From contig CAOKQZ010000001.1 of assembly GCA_948471055.1 (NCBI GenBank), forward strand, positions 1 to 37,205: 37,205 nt of DNA, in the 5' to 3' direction. The translations under genes and the position numbers were made by a program. Shown one piece after another: positions 1 to 8,132 of the stretch. The notes under the pieces are model-generated. The model did no database searches. It had not been told where the DNA came from and saw only the letters and a program-made list of their open reading frames with translations. The stretch comes from an uncultured Clostridium sp. (GTDB lineage Bacteria; Bacillota; Clostridia; TANB77; CAG-508). Numbering within the stretch: the first letter of the stretch is position 1; every line of letters starts with the position of its first letter.

Positions 1-228
1 AATTGCCATGTTTATAAGCGGGAATTAGCCGAATGTGTGCAAAAACTTGCACAAGAACATGTTTTTGAAAAAGAATTTTCAATTAATGTGACTGGCATCT
101 CAAAAGAAGACGCCATCCAGTTTGGATTTCTTCATTCTTTGGGTCGGCAGGCTTTGGTTACTCCCATCAGGGATAATAACCAACAAATTGTTGGTTGGAA
201 TTTGCAATTTGTAAAATATTCTGCGTAA
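1..228 (+). CDS. C-terminal part of an unrecognised protein (cut by window start)
   Basis: The frame is open from base 1 and ends with TAA at 226-228, giving 75 visible residues; the true start lies outside the window. A GTG at 37 could be mistaken for a start, but the frame continues upstream of it. The visible part is mixed polar and hydrophobic and ends GWNLQFVKYSA; I recognise no family. It contains two in-frame CGG codons (19-21 and 145-147), unlike the conserved genes of this window. A strong terminator follows directly, so it ends a transcription unit. It may belong to an accessory or mobile segment. Confidence 0.55.
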   Translation, partial: NCHVYKRELAECVQKLAQEHVFEKEFSINVTGISKEDAIQFGFLHSLGRQALVTPIRDNNQQIVGWNLQFVKYSA

Positions 229-230
229 TG

Positions 231-283
231 GTAAAAGCTTCAATCTTCTATATTGGGATTGAAGCTTTTACTATTTTTTTACA
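231..283 (+). terminator. Rho-independent terminator after the first gene
   Basis: A long near-perfect hairpin (arms about GTAAAAGCTTCAATC and its complement, loop around TTCTATATTG) is followed by a T-rich run. It begins a few bases after the stop codon at 228 and ends plus-strand transcription before the convergent minus-strand gene at 375. Confidence 0.85.
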
Positions 284-374
284 GCATTTTTTATCTTATC
301 GCAAATTTCTGCTGCTTTTTTCAAATTCCATATTGTTTGCATGGCTTAACATTTCTTTGTTGTCAATTAATTAT

Positions 375-926
375 TTACAAATAACTTACTATGTCTTCAA
401 AAGTATCATATCCGCTCTCCGCATTAATATGTCCTGCTTTTGGTATTAAAATCTGCTCGGTTGCAACAGTATCGGCAAATTCTTTTTCTGCTTCGTATTT
501 TACATATGGGTCATTATCGGAATAAAAACAAATAATTTCCTTACTATAATTTTTTACTTCTTCTAGTTCATCAAAATACATCGATTCATTAACTGCATCA
601 TATTCTTCATCAATGCCCATATAATGATTAAATCCACATACAAAAATACATTTTTTCACTTTTATTTTGTGTTTCGTTAAAAATTTACATACAAATACAG
701 GAGCAATACTATGTGCAATCATAGTGGTATTTTCGGTAATCAATCCTAAATTCAAGTAATATTCTAATAATTTACTCCAATTTTCATAATTTTGTAACCC
801 TACACCACTTGGGAAATCTGGCACATAGCAAGATTTATTTTCACTTTGTAAAAAATCATGTAACCAACCAAACCAATTAGAATATGGACTACCAAAAGAA
901 CCATGTATAATAAAATAATTTTCCAT
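375..926 (-). CDS. RBBP9/YdeN-like serine hydrolase (alpha/beta fold)
   Basis: The protein has about 183 residues, usual for the RBBP9/YdeN group of small alpha/beta hydrolases. It opens MENYFIIHGSFGSP (oxyanion-side HG motif), carries the nucleophile serine in AHSIAP, an aspartate in SDNDPYV and a histidine near the end in KAGHIN, which together form a plausible Ser-Asp-His triad. The start is taken at 926 because AGGAGGAA lies 6-13 bases upstream; the ATG at 959 would overlap the preceding gene and has no such site. It follows the NTPase gene by 13 bases, so the two are probably cotranscribed. The substrate cannot be told from sequence. Confidence 0.8.
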   Translation of the reverse strand: MENYFIIHGSFGSPYSNWFGWLHDFLQSENKSCYVPDFPSGVGLQNYENWSKLLEYYLNLGLITENTTMIAHSIAPVFVCKFLTKHKIKVKKCIFVCGFNHYMGIDEEYDAVNESMYFDELEEVKNYSKEIICFYSDNDPYVKYEAEKEFADTVATEQILIPKAGHINAESGYDTFEDIVSYL

Positions 927-939
927 TTCTATTTCCTCC

Positions 940-1473
940 TTATTTCCATTTCTCACCATTCATATATTGGGTTAATGCCATAACAAATGCCATTTCAGTT
1001 AAATCAATTCTCGATATAGCATCATGTGTTAGTAATTGAATTGCTCCACCTTTATTATGTCTTTCGTCATCTTCTCCAAAAATTCTGTTCATTACTTGGC
1101 TTAAGTCTGTTTCAATAATATCTTTTACAAGTCTTTCTGGTACTGGAAAAGATGGGCTTGTTCCATAACTTTCAAAATCGCCGTTATCTTCTATCACTGC
1201 CATATTGGTAATTAGCCATTTTCCTAGCGAATTGTAAATTCCGCTTTCACTTGATACGTATAAATCCGCCTTTATTCCATGTTCTTTACAATATGTTTTT
1301 ACATTTCGGACTCGATTTTTCGCACCAATATAAATTTCTTCATTTACTGGCTCTTCACTTACCTCAGACGAAACCGGTATTCCTTGTATGTCTACCTCAT
1401 CAAAATACCTCTCTAAAGCTCTTTTGGCACCCTCTATTTTTCCTTGGTTTTTCGTTGCCATTACAACCTTCAT
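940..1473 (-). CDS. Non-canonical purine NTP phosphatase, DUF84/YjjX-like
   Basis: A 177-residue protein. The N-terminal ATKNQGKIEGAKRAL matches the substrate-binding opening of the YjjX/Ham1-like fold, and YVSSESGIY and GGAIQLLTHDAISR match the acidic and C-terminal motifs of the DUF84 family. Known members hydrolyse inosine or xanthosine triphosphate and so keep deaminated purines out of nucleic acids. It lies just upstream of the RBBP9-like hydrolase with 13 bases between stop and start, suggesting a two-gene unit. I see no in-frame CGG codon here. Exact substrate preference is unknown. Confidence 0.8.
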   Translation of the reverse strand: MKVVMATKNQGKIEGAKRALERYFDEVDIQGIPVSSEVSEEPVNEEIYIGAKNRVRNVKTYCKEHGIKADLYVSSESGIYNSLGKWLITNMAVIEDNGDFESYGTSPSFPVPERLVKDIIETDLSQVMNRIFGEDDERHNKGGAIQLLTHDAISRIDLTEMAFVMALTQYMNGEKWK

Positions 1474-1530
1474 ATCTCTTCACTTCCTTATTTTTGTATC
1501 TTATCACAAAAATAAAAATAACACAAGCAC

Positions 1531-1556
1531 CAAAAAGCACTGGAATCATCCAGTGC
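1531..1556 (-). terminator. Terminator after the lysozyme-like protein gene
   Basis: On the minus strand GCACTGGA-TGAT-TCCAGTGC is followed by TTTTTG. It sits 12 bases beyond the stop of the gene at 1568-2380. A closely similar hairpin follows the paralogous gene at 2557. Confidence 0.75.
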
Positions 1557-1567
1557 CTATGGTGCGA

Positions 1568-2380
1568 TTATAAGTTACTAATTCGCGTCATCGCCTCATA
1601 CAGGCTTATTGCATAATCTTCTGCCTGATGCGGGTATAATGCCGTGTTGGGCGCCCATATTGAGGTAAATTCTGTTAATGTAGTAGCTGATTTATAATTC
1701 AAATCCAACCTATAAAAGAACGATTCTATGCAATCCTCTCCTGAGTCAAAGTTTTCCCATAACGGTTTCTTTGTGTCTTTATCGTAAACTGTTATTTCTT
1801 TTCCTTCTTCAGTCAGCTTTGTTTTAGTTGCATTTGAATAATTAAAATCCCCATGTGTCAAATTTCCTCCTCGCGTTTCAATCCACCAAATAGCAGGTAA
1901 AAGGTACTCATTGCAGTTTTCTTCCTGTGCTATTTTAAAAAGATTGTCCGCATTTTCCAGAAAAATTGACGAATTACAAAAGTCGTCTAATCTTTCCATT
2001 TTCCGCACAAACTCCTCTTTGGTGAGACCCTCAACCGATTGCCGAATCGGTATCTTGGATACTACCTCATCAATCAGCAACTGTTCTTCTTCCGAAAGTT
2101 TCTCTGAAACTTCTTCGGGTTCAAAATCTACCCATAAGTTTTCCGTTTCAGAAATTTCTCCGGTTTCCTTTTTTAACGCTTCTGGCTTTCTAAAAGAACC
2201 GCCTGCCTTGATGACATAGTGTTCGCCTCCCACATTGGGCTTCGGTGAAATGGTTTCCAATTCTATTGGTTCCACTTTTGCCGTTGCCACTTTGTTGCTC
2301 CTGAAACTCATAATCGCAAAACAAATAATGCATAAAGTTGCGATTAAACCTACTGTTGCCCATGTTGTCTTCCTTTTCAT
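1568..2380 (-). CDS. Membrane-anchored protein with putative lysozyme-like domain (paralog 1)
   Basis: 270 residues. Residues about 7-26 form one transmembrane segment or uncleaved signal (TWATVGLIATLCIICFAIM). An acidic linker follows, then from about 110 a domain with EEFVRKMERLDDFC and AIWWIETRGGNLTHGDFNYSN, where a glutamate sits just before a glycine pair as in lysozyme-like and glucosaminidase folds. I infer a cell-wall-facing domain but cannot confirm activity. Start 2380 has AAAAGGAGAAG upstream. It has a paralog at 2557-3135 with matching promoter, leader hairpin and terminator, so the pair arose by tandem duplication. It has two in-frame CGG codons (2044-2042, 2005-2003) read in the normal frame. 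Confidence 0.6.
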   Translation of the reverse strand: MKRKTTWATVGLIATLCIICFAIMSFRSNKVATAKVEPIELETISPKPNVGGEHYVIKAGGSFRKPEALKKETGEISETENLWVDFEPEEVSEKLSEEEQLLIDEVVSKIPIRQSVEGLTKEEFVRKMERLDDFCNSSIFLENADNLFKIAQEENCNEYLLPAIWWIETRGGNLTHGDFNYSNATKTKLTEEGKEITVYDKDTKKPLWENFDSGEDCIESFFYRLDLNYKSATTLTEFTSIWAPNTALYPHQAEDYAISLYEAMTRISNL

Positions 2381-2409
2381 TGTTTCTTCTCCTTTTCATT
2401 TTTATATAT

Positions 2410-2500
2410 TATTTGTTTCATATTTTTCTGCTTAAATAAAACAGCAGAAAAATACCAGTTTCTATATCCATTATACAATATTTTACATAATCTTGCAAAT
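2410..2500 (-). promoter_or_regulatory. Promoter and leader hairpin of paralog 1
   Basis: On the minus strand TTGCAA, 17 bases, TATAAT form a good vegetative promoter. About 20 bases downstream lies a hairpin TTTTTCTGCT / AGCAGAAAAA around a GTTTTATTTA-type loop, then TGAAACAAAT, then the ribosome binding site. The same layout with a changed but still paired stem precedes the paralog, so the hairpin looks selected. Confidence 0.6.
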
Positions 2501-2516
2501 CATCTATCCCATAAGG

Positions 2517-2550
2517 CCCAAAAGGCACTGGAATATCCAGCGCCTTTTGG
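2517..2550 (-). terminator. Terminator after paralog 2
   Basis: CCAAAAGGC-CTGGA arms pair across a short loop to CCTTTTGG with one mismatch each side. It lies 6 bases beyond the stop of 2557-3135 and resembles the hairpin at 1531-1556. The T stretch is within the 3' arm, so termination strength is uncertain. Confidence 0.55.
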
Positions 2551-2556
2551 TAATGA

Positions 2557-3135
2557 TTATAAGCTTTTTATCCACCGTACTGTCTCATACAGCTCTTTTC
2601 TATATGAATCACTTTCATTTGTCTTCCATTCTCTTATTGGAGAATATGACACTTTTCCTATTGAAAGCCATTTCCGTGAAAATTCTTCATATGTCACGTC
2701 TCCACACTTTTCAAGTACATTGAAGAAATACTCAATTGATACTTTGGGAGTTGCAAAGGAAAGACTTACCTTAGTTCCTCCTAAAATCTCCTCGACCCGC
2801 TTATCAATTATTGTATTAACGGGCCAATAATTATAATTGCCATTTGTTTCATTTCCTCCATTGGTCGCAATACACATAATAGCGGGAGCATTGTACTCAT
2901 TATACCCTTTTTCTTGGGCAGTGTTCAAAAGTTGTTTTGCATTTTCTGAAAAATTAGTTGTGTTATAATACTCATCTAATTTCTCCATCTTTTGCATAAA
3001 TTCCTCTTCGGATACTCCTACACAACTTTTAATTGATACATACCGCCATGGCTTGCTTATAATTTGACAAATAACCAATAAAACGGCAACTACTATTGTT
3101 GCTCCTATACCTATTCTTGTTGCTTTTTTCTTCAT
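2557..3135 (-). CDS. Membrane-anchored lysozyme-like paralog 2, putative catalytic Glu replaced
   Basis: 192 residues from the ATG at 3135, chosen because AAAGGAGAG lies just upstream; an upstream ATG at 3252 overlaps the promoter. One transmembrane segment near residues 6-26, then a domain aligned with paralog 1 (EEFMQKMEKLDEYYN against EEFVRKMERLDDFCN). Where paralog 1 has WIETRGG this one has CIATNGG, so the glutamate is lost; it may bind rather than cleave its ligand, or be degenerate. The acidic linker of paralog 1 is absent. Three in-frame CGG codons (3045, 2799 and 2676 as first bases) are read in the normal frame. Confidence 0.55.
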   Translation of the reverse strand: MKKKATRIGIGATIVVAVLLVICQIISKPWRYVSIKSCVGVSEEEFMQKMEKLDEYYNTTNFSENAKQLLNTAQEKGYNEYNAPAIMCIATNGGNETNGNYNYWPVNTIIDKRVEEILGGTKVSLSFATPKVSIEYFFNVLEKCGDVTYEEFSRKWLSIGKVSYSPIREWKTNESDSYRKELYETVRWIKSL

Positions 3136-3164
3136 ACTTCTGCTCTCCTTTTTATTTGAATTAT

Positions 3165-3255
3165 TTGTTTCATACTTTCTTACTGAAATAAAACTGTAAG
3201 AAAATACCAATATGTAATTTATATTACACATTATTTTACATAACATTGTCAAGTT
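3165..3255 (-). promoter_or_regulatory. Promoter and leader hairpin of paralog 2
   Basis: On the minus strand TTGACA (3252-3247) is followed by 18 bases and TGTAAT. Downstream a hairpin TTTCTTAC / GTAAGAAA surrounds an AGTTTTATTTCA-type loop, followed by TGAAACAAAT as in paralog 1. Stem bases differ from paralog 1 on both arms in a compensating way, while the loop is kept. Confidence 0.6.
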
Positions 3256-3268
3256 ATAAAATTTTGTT

Positions 3269-3310
3269 AAAAATAATACCTAGCCCTAAATCAGCTAAGT
3301 ATTATTTTTT
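3269..3310 (-). terminator. Terminator after the GGGtGRT gene
   Basis: AATAATAC-TAGC arms pair with GCTA-GTATTATT; T-rich runs flank both sides so it may act in both directions. It ends the 5508-to-3385 unit. The remaining bases to 3384 (about 75) hold nothing I recognise. Confidence 0.7.
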
Positions 3311-3384
3311 ACTTCTTACTTCATAGCTAGCCTCAGCAAACTAGAACTCTAAGGTTCTGCTTTGCACTTCGCGCAAATCATAAC

Positions 3385-4389
3385 CTAAGACTTCATAGCT
3401 TCCTCAACAGCTACTGCAACTGATACGGTACATCCAACCATTGGGTTGTTACCCATACCAATTAATCCCATCATTTCTACGTGTGCTGGAACAGATGATG
3501 AACCTGCGAATTGTGCATCTGAGTGCATTCTTCCCATGGTGTCTGTCATACCATAAGATGCTGGTCCTGCTGCCATGTTGTCTGGGTGAAGAGTTCTTCC
3601 TGTTCCTCCTCCTGATGCTACTGAGAAGTATTTCTTTTCTTGTTCAATACATTCTTTTTTGTATGTACCTGCAACTGGATGTTGGAATCTTGTTGGGTTT
3701 GTGGAGTTTCCTGTAATGGATACGTCTACTCCTTCCATGTGCATAATAGCAACACCTTCTCTAACATCGTTTGCACCATAACATCTAACTTTTGCTCTTT
3801 CTCCATTAGAGTATGCAATTTCTTTTACGACATTTACTTTTCCTGTGAAGAAGTCAAAGTCTGTTTGTACATAGGTAAATCCATTGATTCTTGAAATAAC
3901 TTGTGCTGCGTCTTTTCCAAGTCCATTTAAGATAACTCTTAATGGTTCTTTTCTTACTTTGTTTGCAGATTTTGCAATTCCAATTGCTCCTTCTGCTGCT
4001 GCAAAGCTTTCATGTCCTGCTAAGAAGGCGAAACATTTTGTTTCTTCCGATAATAACATAGATGCTAGGTTTCCATGTCCTAGTCCTACTTTTCTATCGT
4101 CTGCAACAGAACCCGGAATACAAAATGCTTGTAATCCTTCTCCAATTGCTTTTGCAGCATCTGCAGCTTTTACACATCCTTTTTTGATGGCAATTGCTGC
4201 TCCTAAAGTATACGCCCAAGCTGCATTTTCAAAACAGATTGGTTGAACGCTTTTTGTAATATCATATGGGTTAAATCCTTTTTCTTTACAAATATTTAGT
4301 GCATCTTCAAAATCTTTAATTCCGTATTTTTCCATGACCGGTTTAATCTGGTCAATTCTTCTTTCATAACTTTCAAATGTTATTGCCAT
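3385..4389 (-). CDS. GGGtGRT family protein
   Basis: 334 residues, full length for the family. The name-giving motif is visible as ASGGGTGRTLHPDN near residue 260, followed by the conserved stretch beginning MAAGPASYGMTDTMGRMHSD and a C-terminal GMGNNPMVGCTVSVAVA. The biochemical role is not known to me. Family members are often found next to NifU-like Fe-S scaffold proteins, as here (4816-5508), with a nucleotide hydrolase gene between. AGGAGG precedes the ATG. The gene probably ends a three-gene unit that closes at the terminator at 3269-3310. Confidence 0.88.
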   Translation of the reverse strand: MAITFESYERRIDQIKPVMEKYGIKDFEDALNICKEKGFNPYDITKSVQPICFENAAWAYTLGAAIAIKKGCVKAADAAKAIGEGLQAFCIPGSVADDRKVGLGHGNLASMLLSEETKCFAFLAGHESFAAAEGAIGIAKSANKVRKEPLRVILNGLGKDAAQVISRINGFTYVQTDFDFFTGKVNVVKEIAYSNGERAKVRCYGANDVREGVAIMHMEGVDVSITGNSTNPTRFQHPVAGTYKKECIEQEKKYFSVASGGGTGRTLHPDNMAAGPASYGMTDTMGRMHSDAQFAGSSSVPAHVEMMGLIGMGNNPMVGCTVSVAVAVEEAMKS

Positions 4390-4401
4390 TTATTTTACCT
4401 C

Positions 4402-4806
4402 CTACTTTTCTAAAATATTTCTAATATTTTTTAATAGTTCCTCTATCTTGCTATATGTTATCATTTTAAAATTCTGATTTCCTCGTATCATTCCTGAAAC
4501 GTTGAAGTTTTCATCATACATACAAATAACAGGTTTGCCTATTGATTCTGCATATGCTAATTCATATCCTACTCCTAATGATGGAACACTAATTTCCGCA
4601 AACAGAATATCACATTCTTTTAAGTATTCTACATCTCGCATATAAACTTCTTGTGCTGACAATTTTTCTCCGAATATATCAACTTTTGGATTTGCTATAT
4701 GTTCTGTTAGAACATTTCCATACTCTTTTAGTACTTCTACTATTTTAGCATAATCTTCTACTTTTTGTCTTCCACCTCTAATAGCTCCTGCAAAATATAT
4801 GTTCAT
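4402..4806 (-). CDS. Rcl/DNPH1-like nucleoside 2-deoxyribosyltransferase superfamily protein
   Basis: 134 residues. The opening MNIYFAGAIRGGR is the hallmark of the Rcl (2'-deoxynucleoside 5'-phosphate N-hydrolase) group, and VGYELAYAESIGKPVIC holds the expected catalytic glutamate (GYEL). Known members cleave the glycosidic bond of deoxynucleoside monophosphates; the substrate here is inferred. It sits between the Fe-S scaffold and GGGtGRT genes with gaps of 9-12 bases, so the three are likely cotranscribed. GGAG precedes the ATG. Confidence 0.8.
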   Translation of the reverse strand: MNIYFAGAIRGGRQKVEDYAKIVEVLKEYGNVLTEHIANPKVDIFGEKLSAQEVYMRDVEYLKECDILFAEISVPSLGVGYELAYAESIGKPVICMYDENFNVSGMIRGNQNFKMITYSKIEELLKNIRNILEK

Positions 4807-4815
4807 TCGTTTCTC

Positions 4816-5508
4816 CTACTCTTTTCTTGGATCGATTTTCTTTACGGCTTCGTCAAATCTTCCGTATTTTCCGCTTGCTTTTTCGATTGCTTCTAATGGT
4901 TCGATTCCTTTTTTGATGTTTTCCATCATTTTTCCTAGATTTACATATTTATATCCAATAATTTGATTGTCTTTGTCAAGACCGATTTCTACTATGTATC
5001 CTTCTGCAAGTTCTAAGTATCTTGGTCCTTTTGCTAGGGTTGAATAAATGGTTCCTACTTGGCTTCTATGTCCTTTTCCTAAGTCTTCAAGTCCTGCTCC
5101 TATTTGTAATCCTCCCTCTGAGAAGGCTGATTGTGATCTTCCATATACAATTTGTAAGAATAATTCTCTCATAGCAGTATTGATAGCATCACATACTAAG
5201 TCTGTGTTTAATGCTTCTAGGATTGTTTTTCCTACTAATATTTCTCCTGCCATTGCTGCAGAATGTGTCATTCCTGAACATCCTATTGTTTCTACTAATG
5301 CTTCCTGAATAATTCCTTCTTTGATATTTAAGGTTAGTTTACATGCTCCTTGTTGTGGTGCACACCAACCAATACCGTGTGTTAATCCCGATATATCTTT
5401 AATTTCTTTTGCTTTTACCCATTTTCCTTCTTCTGGAATTGGTGCTGGTCCATGATCCACGCCTTTTGCGACTGGACACATTTCTTCTACTTCTTTTGAA
5501 TAAATCAT
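4816..5508 (-). CDS. NifU-like iron-sulfur cluster assembly scaffold protein
   Basis: 230 residues. Two conserved cysteine regions are visible: GIGWCAPQQGACKL near residues 46-59 and ETIGCSGMTHSAAMAGEI near 75-92. These match the variant NifU/IscU-like scaffold commonly encoded beside GGGtGRT proteins. A role in assembling or carrying Fe-S clusters is inferred from family membership. AAAGGAG lies 8-10 bases before the ATG. It is probably the first gene of the unit; I see no clear promoter in the 46 bases upstream before the YezG-like gene. Confidence 0.82.
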   Translation of the reverse strand: MIYSKEVEEMCPVAKGVDHGPAPIPEEGKWVKAKEIKDISGLTHGIGWCAPQQGACKLTLNIKEGIIQEALVETIGCSGMTHSAAMAGEILVGKTILEALNTDLVCDAINTAMRELFLQIVYGRSQSAFSEGGLQIGAGLEDLGKGHRSQVGTIYSTLAKGPRYLELAEGYIVEIGLDKDNQIIGYKYVNLGKMMENIKKGIEPLEAIEKASGKYGRFDEAVKKIDPRKE

Positions 5509-5554
5509 TTTAATTGCTCCTTTCTAGCATTATATTTATTAAAAATTTTGAAAA

Positions 5555-6304
5555 CTATTGAATGGTAAGAATTTGGCTTTTTACTGTTGGTGTTTCGTTC
5601 TCTTTTTGGTCGATGTAGGCATCGACTCCTACAGTTTTTCGTTTTTTTGCTTTGTTTGTATTTGTGGTTTTTGGGTCGATGTGGGCATCGACCCCTACAT
5701 TTCTATTTATATTAACATTGTCGTCTATTTTTCGAAATTCGGTAATATTACTTACTGGTTTTTTGTAAATGCCTTCTTGATAGGTCATCGGTTTATGTAT
5801 ATGTTTTTCTTGTTTCAAATATTCTTCTATCATATTTCGTTCTTTTTTGGAATAACTAGACAAAGGCACATGTAAATATTGATGTCTCCATATTAAATGC
5901 CTATCTAAACTTGTATATTCGCTATATCGTAAATCATCATAATGATATTCTACATGAAATTTCAAATCTTCTACAAAAATGGTGATATTGCTCCATGGCT
6001 TTTCTCCCATTTTAATGCATTCTTTTCGCAATTCTTTTATTTCATCATATAATTTTTCTGCTAATTTTAAATATGCTTTTTCATCTATGTTGAATTTATT
6101 TGGCACTTCATATACATTTACTGGATTTTTTCTAATCATGCTTTTAGGAAAATAGTAAAAAAACATTTCCCCTGTTTGTAAATCTTGAAAATGATCTACC
6201 ACACATGCATACAGATATACACGATCCCATTTTTCAGGAATCATGTAAAATAGCTGTTTTTGTATGGCCTCATACTTCTTATGCACATTCAAATAAACTT
6301 GCAT
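5555..6304 (-). CDS. YezG-family (DUF600-like) immunity-type protein with repeat-derived C-terminus
   Basis: 249 residues from the ATG at 6304; a TTG at 6316 is an alternative, but GGGGG lies well placed before the ATG. The N-terminal ~150 residues (YEAIQKQLFYMIPEKWDRVYLYACV) resemble the YezG antitoxin/immunity family, which neutralises LXG-type toxins; I see no toxin gene nearby. The C-terminal ~70 residues are low-complexity and contain two translated copies of a genomic palindromic repeat (NVGVDAHID and TVGVDAYID, DNA 5674-5699 and 5609-5633). The tail therefore looks like a repeat-driven extension. Confidence 0.65.
   Translation of the reverse strand: MQVYLNVHKKYEAIQKQLFYMIPEKWDRVYLYACVVDHFQDLQTGEMFFYYFPKSMIRKNPVNVYEVPNKFNIDEKAYLKLAEKLYDEIKELRKECIKMGEKPWSNITIFVEDLKFHVEYHYDDLRYSEYTSLDRHLIWRHQYLHVPLSSYSKKERNMIEEYLKQEKHIHKPMTYQEGIYKKPVSNITEFRKIDDNVNINRNVGVDAHIDPKTTNTNKAKKRKTVGVDAYIDQKENETPTVKSQILTIQ
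5609..5633. repeat. Palindromic repeat, family B (copy 1)
   Basis: GTCGATG-TAGG-CATCGAC followed by TCCTAC. It lies inside the C-terminal coding region of the YezG-like gene and is translated as VGVDAYID. Confidence 0.8.
5674..5699. repeat. Palindromic repeat, family B (copy 2)
   Basis: GTCGATG-TGGG-CATCGAC followed by CCCTACA. It lies inside the same gene 40 bases from copy 1, in the same reading frame, translated as VGVDAHID. Confidence 0.8.
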
Positions 6305-6336
6305 AAACGCCCCCAATTTATTTCTAACACAATCCT

Positions 6337-7866
6337 TTATTTCACGATAATACTTTCTCCTGTCATTTCTTCTGGCTTTGGTAATCCCATAATATCTAAC
6401 ATGGTTGGTGCTAAGTCCGCTAATTTTCCAGGTTTTAAGGTTGCATCTTTCATTCCTACAAGCATTAATGGAACAGGATTTGTGGTATGTGCTGTGTGTG
6501 GTTCTCCTGTTTTGTAATCAATCATTTGCTCTGCATTTCCATGGTCTGCTGTGATTAGTAGAACTCCATTTACTTTTTCTACTGCTTCCACTACTTTTCC
6601 TACACATTCATCAATGGTTTCAATTGCTTTTACGGCTGCTTCTAAACTTCCTGTATGACCAACCATATCTGGGTTTGCGTAGTTTAAGATAATCGCATTG
6701 TATTTGCCACTTTCAATAGCGTCTACTACTTTATCCGTTACCTCATAGGCACTCATTTCTGGTTTTAAATCATAGGTTTCTACTTTTGGAGATGGTACTA
6801 AAATACGGTCCTCTCCTTTGTATTGTTTTTCTTCTCCTCCATTAAAGAAGAAAGTAACATGAGCATATTTTTCTGTTTCTGCAATACGAAGTTGGGTAAA
6901 TCCCTTATTACTAATATATTCTCCAAAGGTATTGCTTAAAGCTTCTTTTTTAAATGCTACTTGTACATTTGGCATGGTTTCATCATATGGGGTCATACAT
7001 ACAAAATATAGGTTTAATGGTTTTGTTTCAAAACCATCAAATTCATTATCAACTAAACTTCTAGTAATTTCTCTTGCACGGTCTGGTCTAAAGTTAAAGA
7101 AAATAACAGAATCGTTTGGTTTGATGGTGGCAATTGGTGTGTCTCCATTACAAATTAAAGTTGGTTCTACAAATTCATCAAAAATTTCCTTTTGGTAAGA
7201 TGCTTCAATGGCACTAATGGCTGTTGGTGCTTTGTTACCAATTCCATTTACAAGTGCTTGGTAGGCTTTTTCTACTCTTTCCCATCTTTTGTCACGGTCC
7301 ATAGCATAAAATCGACCAGCAATGCTCGCAATTTTACCAATTTCTTTTTCCTTCATTTTTTCTTCTAATTTGGTAATATATCCTTCTGCAGATGCAGGTG
7401 GGGTATCTCTTCCATCTAAGAAAGCATGCACATATACATTTTCAATTCCTTTTCGTTTGGCAAGTTCTAATAAGGCATATAAATGACGAATATGACTATG
7501 CACTCCTCCATCGGATAATAGTCCCATAATGTGTAAATCAGAATTATGTGCTTTACAATTTTCAACTGCTCCTTCAAATTCTGGTACACTAAAGAAATCA
7601 CCATCTTCTATTGATTTTGTAATTCTGGTTAATTCTTGGTATACAATTCTTCCTGCTCCAATGTTCGTATGCCCTACTTCTGAATTTCCCATTTGTCCAT
7701 CTGGAAGACCGACATTTAATCCACTTGTATACATGTCTGTGGTTGGACATAGTTTCATTATTTTATCGATGTTTGGTGTATTGGCTAATTTAACTGCATT
7801 TCCTTTTTCATTTGTATTTTCTCCAAATCCGTCTAATATCATTAGCATTGTTAGTTTGTTTTCCAT
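6337..7866 (-). CDS. gpmI: 2,3-bisphosphoglycerate-independent phosphoglycerate mutase
   Basis: 509 residues, full length for cofactor-independent PGM. It interconverts 3- and 2-phosphoglycerate in the cytoplasm. Metal and catalytic motifs are visible: LDGFGEN at the start, the serine nucleophile region [17 protein letters not shown] around residue 60, [29 protein letters not shown], and the C-terminal [11 protein letters not shown] and [16 protein letters not shown] precedes the ATG. It is the last gene of a glycolytic cluster headed by gap; no eno follows within the window. Confidence 0.96.
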   Translation of the reverse strand: MENKLTMLMILDGFGENTNEKGNAVKLANTPNIDKIMKLCPTTDMYTSGLNVGLPDGQMGNSEVGHTNIGAGRIVYQELTRITKSIEDGDFFSVPEFEGAVENCKAHNSDLHIMGLLSDGGVHSHIRHLYALLELAKRKGIENVYVHAFLDGRDTPPASAEGYITKLEEKMKEKEIGKIASIAGRFYAMDRDKRWERVEKAYQALVNGIGNKAPTAISAIEASYQKEIFDEFVEPTLICNGDTPIATIKPNDSVIFFNFRPDRAREITRSLVDNEFDGFETKPLNLYFVCMTPYDETMPNVQVAFKKEALSNTFGEYISNKGFTQLRIAETEKYAHVTFFFNGGEEKQYKGEDRILVPSPKVETYDLKPEMSAYEVTDKVVDAIESGKYNAIILNYANPDMVGHTGSLEAAVKAIETIDECVGKVVEAVEKVNGVLLITADHGNAEQMIDYKTGEPHTAHTTNPVPLMLVGMKDATLKPGKLADLAPTMLDIMGLPKPEEMTGESIIVK

Positions 7867-7884
7867 AAATTCCTTACCTTCCTT

Positions 7885-8091
7885 TTATTTTGTTACATAA
7901 GTATTATAATTTATTCTTAAATTCTTCATTGTTCTTTTTCCTTTAATTGGTAATCCTATACGTATAGATAATGGTACTGGCAATATATTCATTAAATATA
8001 TTCTTCCATTAATCAATTCTCTTTTGTTATAATCTAGTTTTAGCAAGTCTTCATATGAAAACTTCTTCAAAGGATAGTTTGAGTTTTTCAT
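7885..8091 (-). pseudogene. Truncated Uma2-like (restriction-endonuclease fold) fragment
   Basis: 68 residues from the ATG at 8091 (GGGAG upstream; an ATG at 8124 is also possible). The part YPLKKFSYEDLLKLDYNKRELINGRIYLM resembles the N-terminal strand-turn of Uma2-family PD-(D/E)XK proteins, which normally run to about 180-200 residues with a later acidic active site. Here the reading frame ends after a basic unrelated tail, so the catalytic core is missing. It lies between tpiA and gpmI. It could be a decayed gene or a small protein with a new role; evidence is thin. Confidence 0.4.
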
Positions 8092-8132
8092 AAATTTAAC
8101 TCCCTTCAAAATATACTCCCACATTTCACTCT

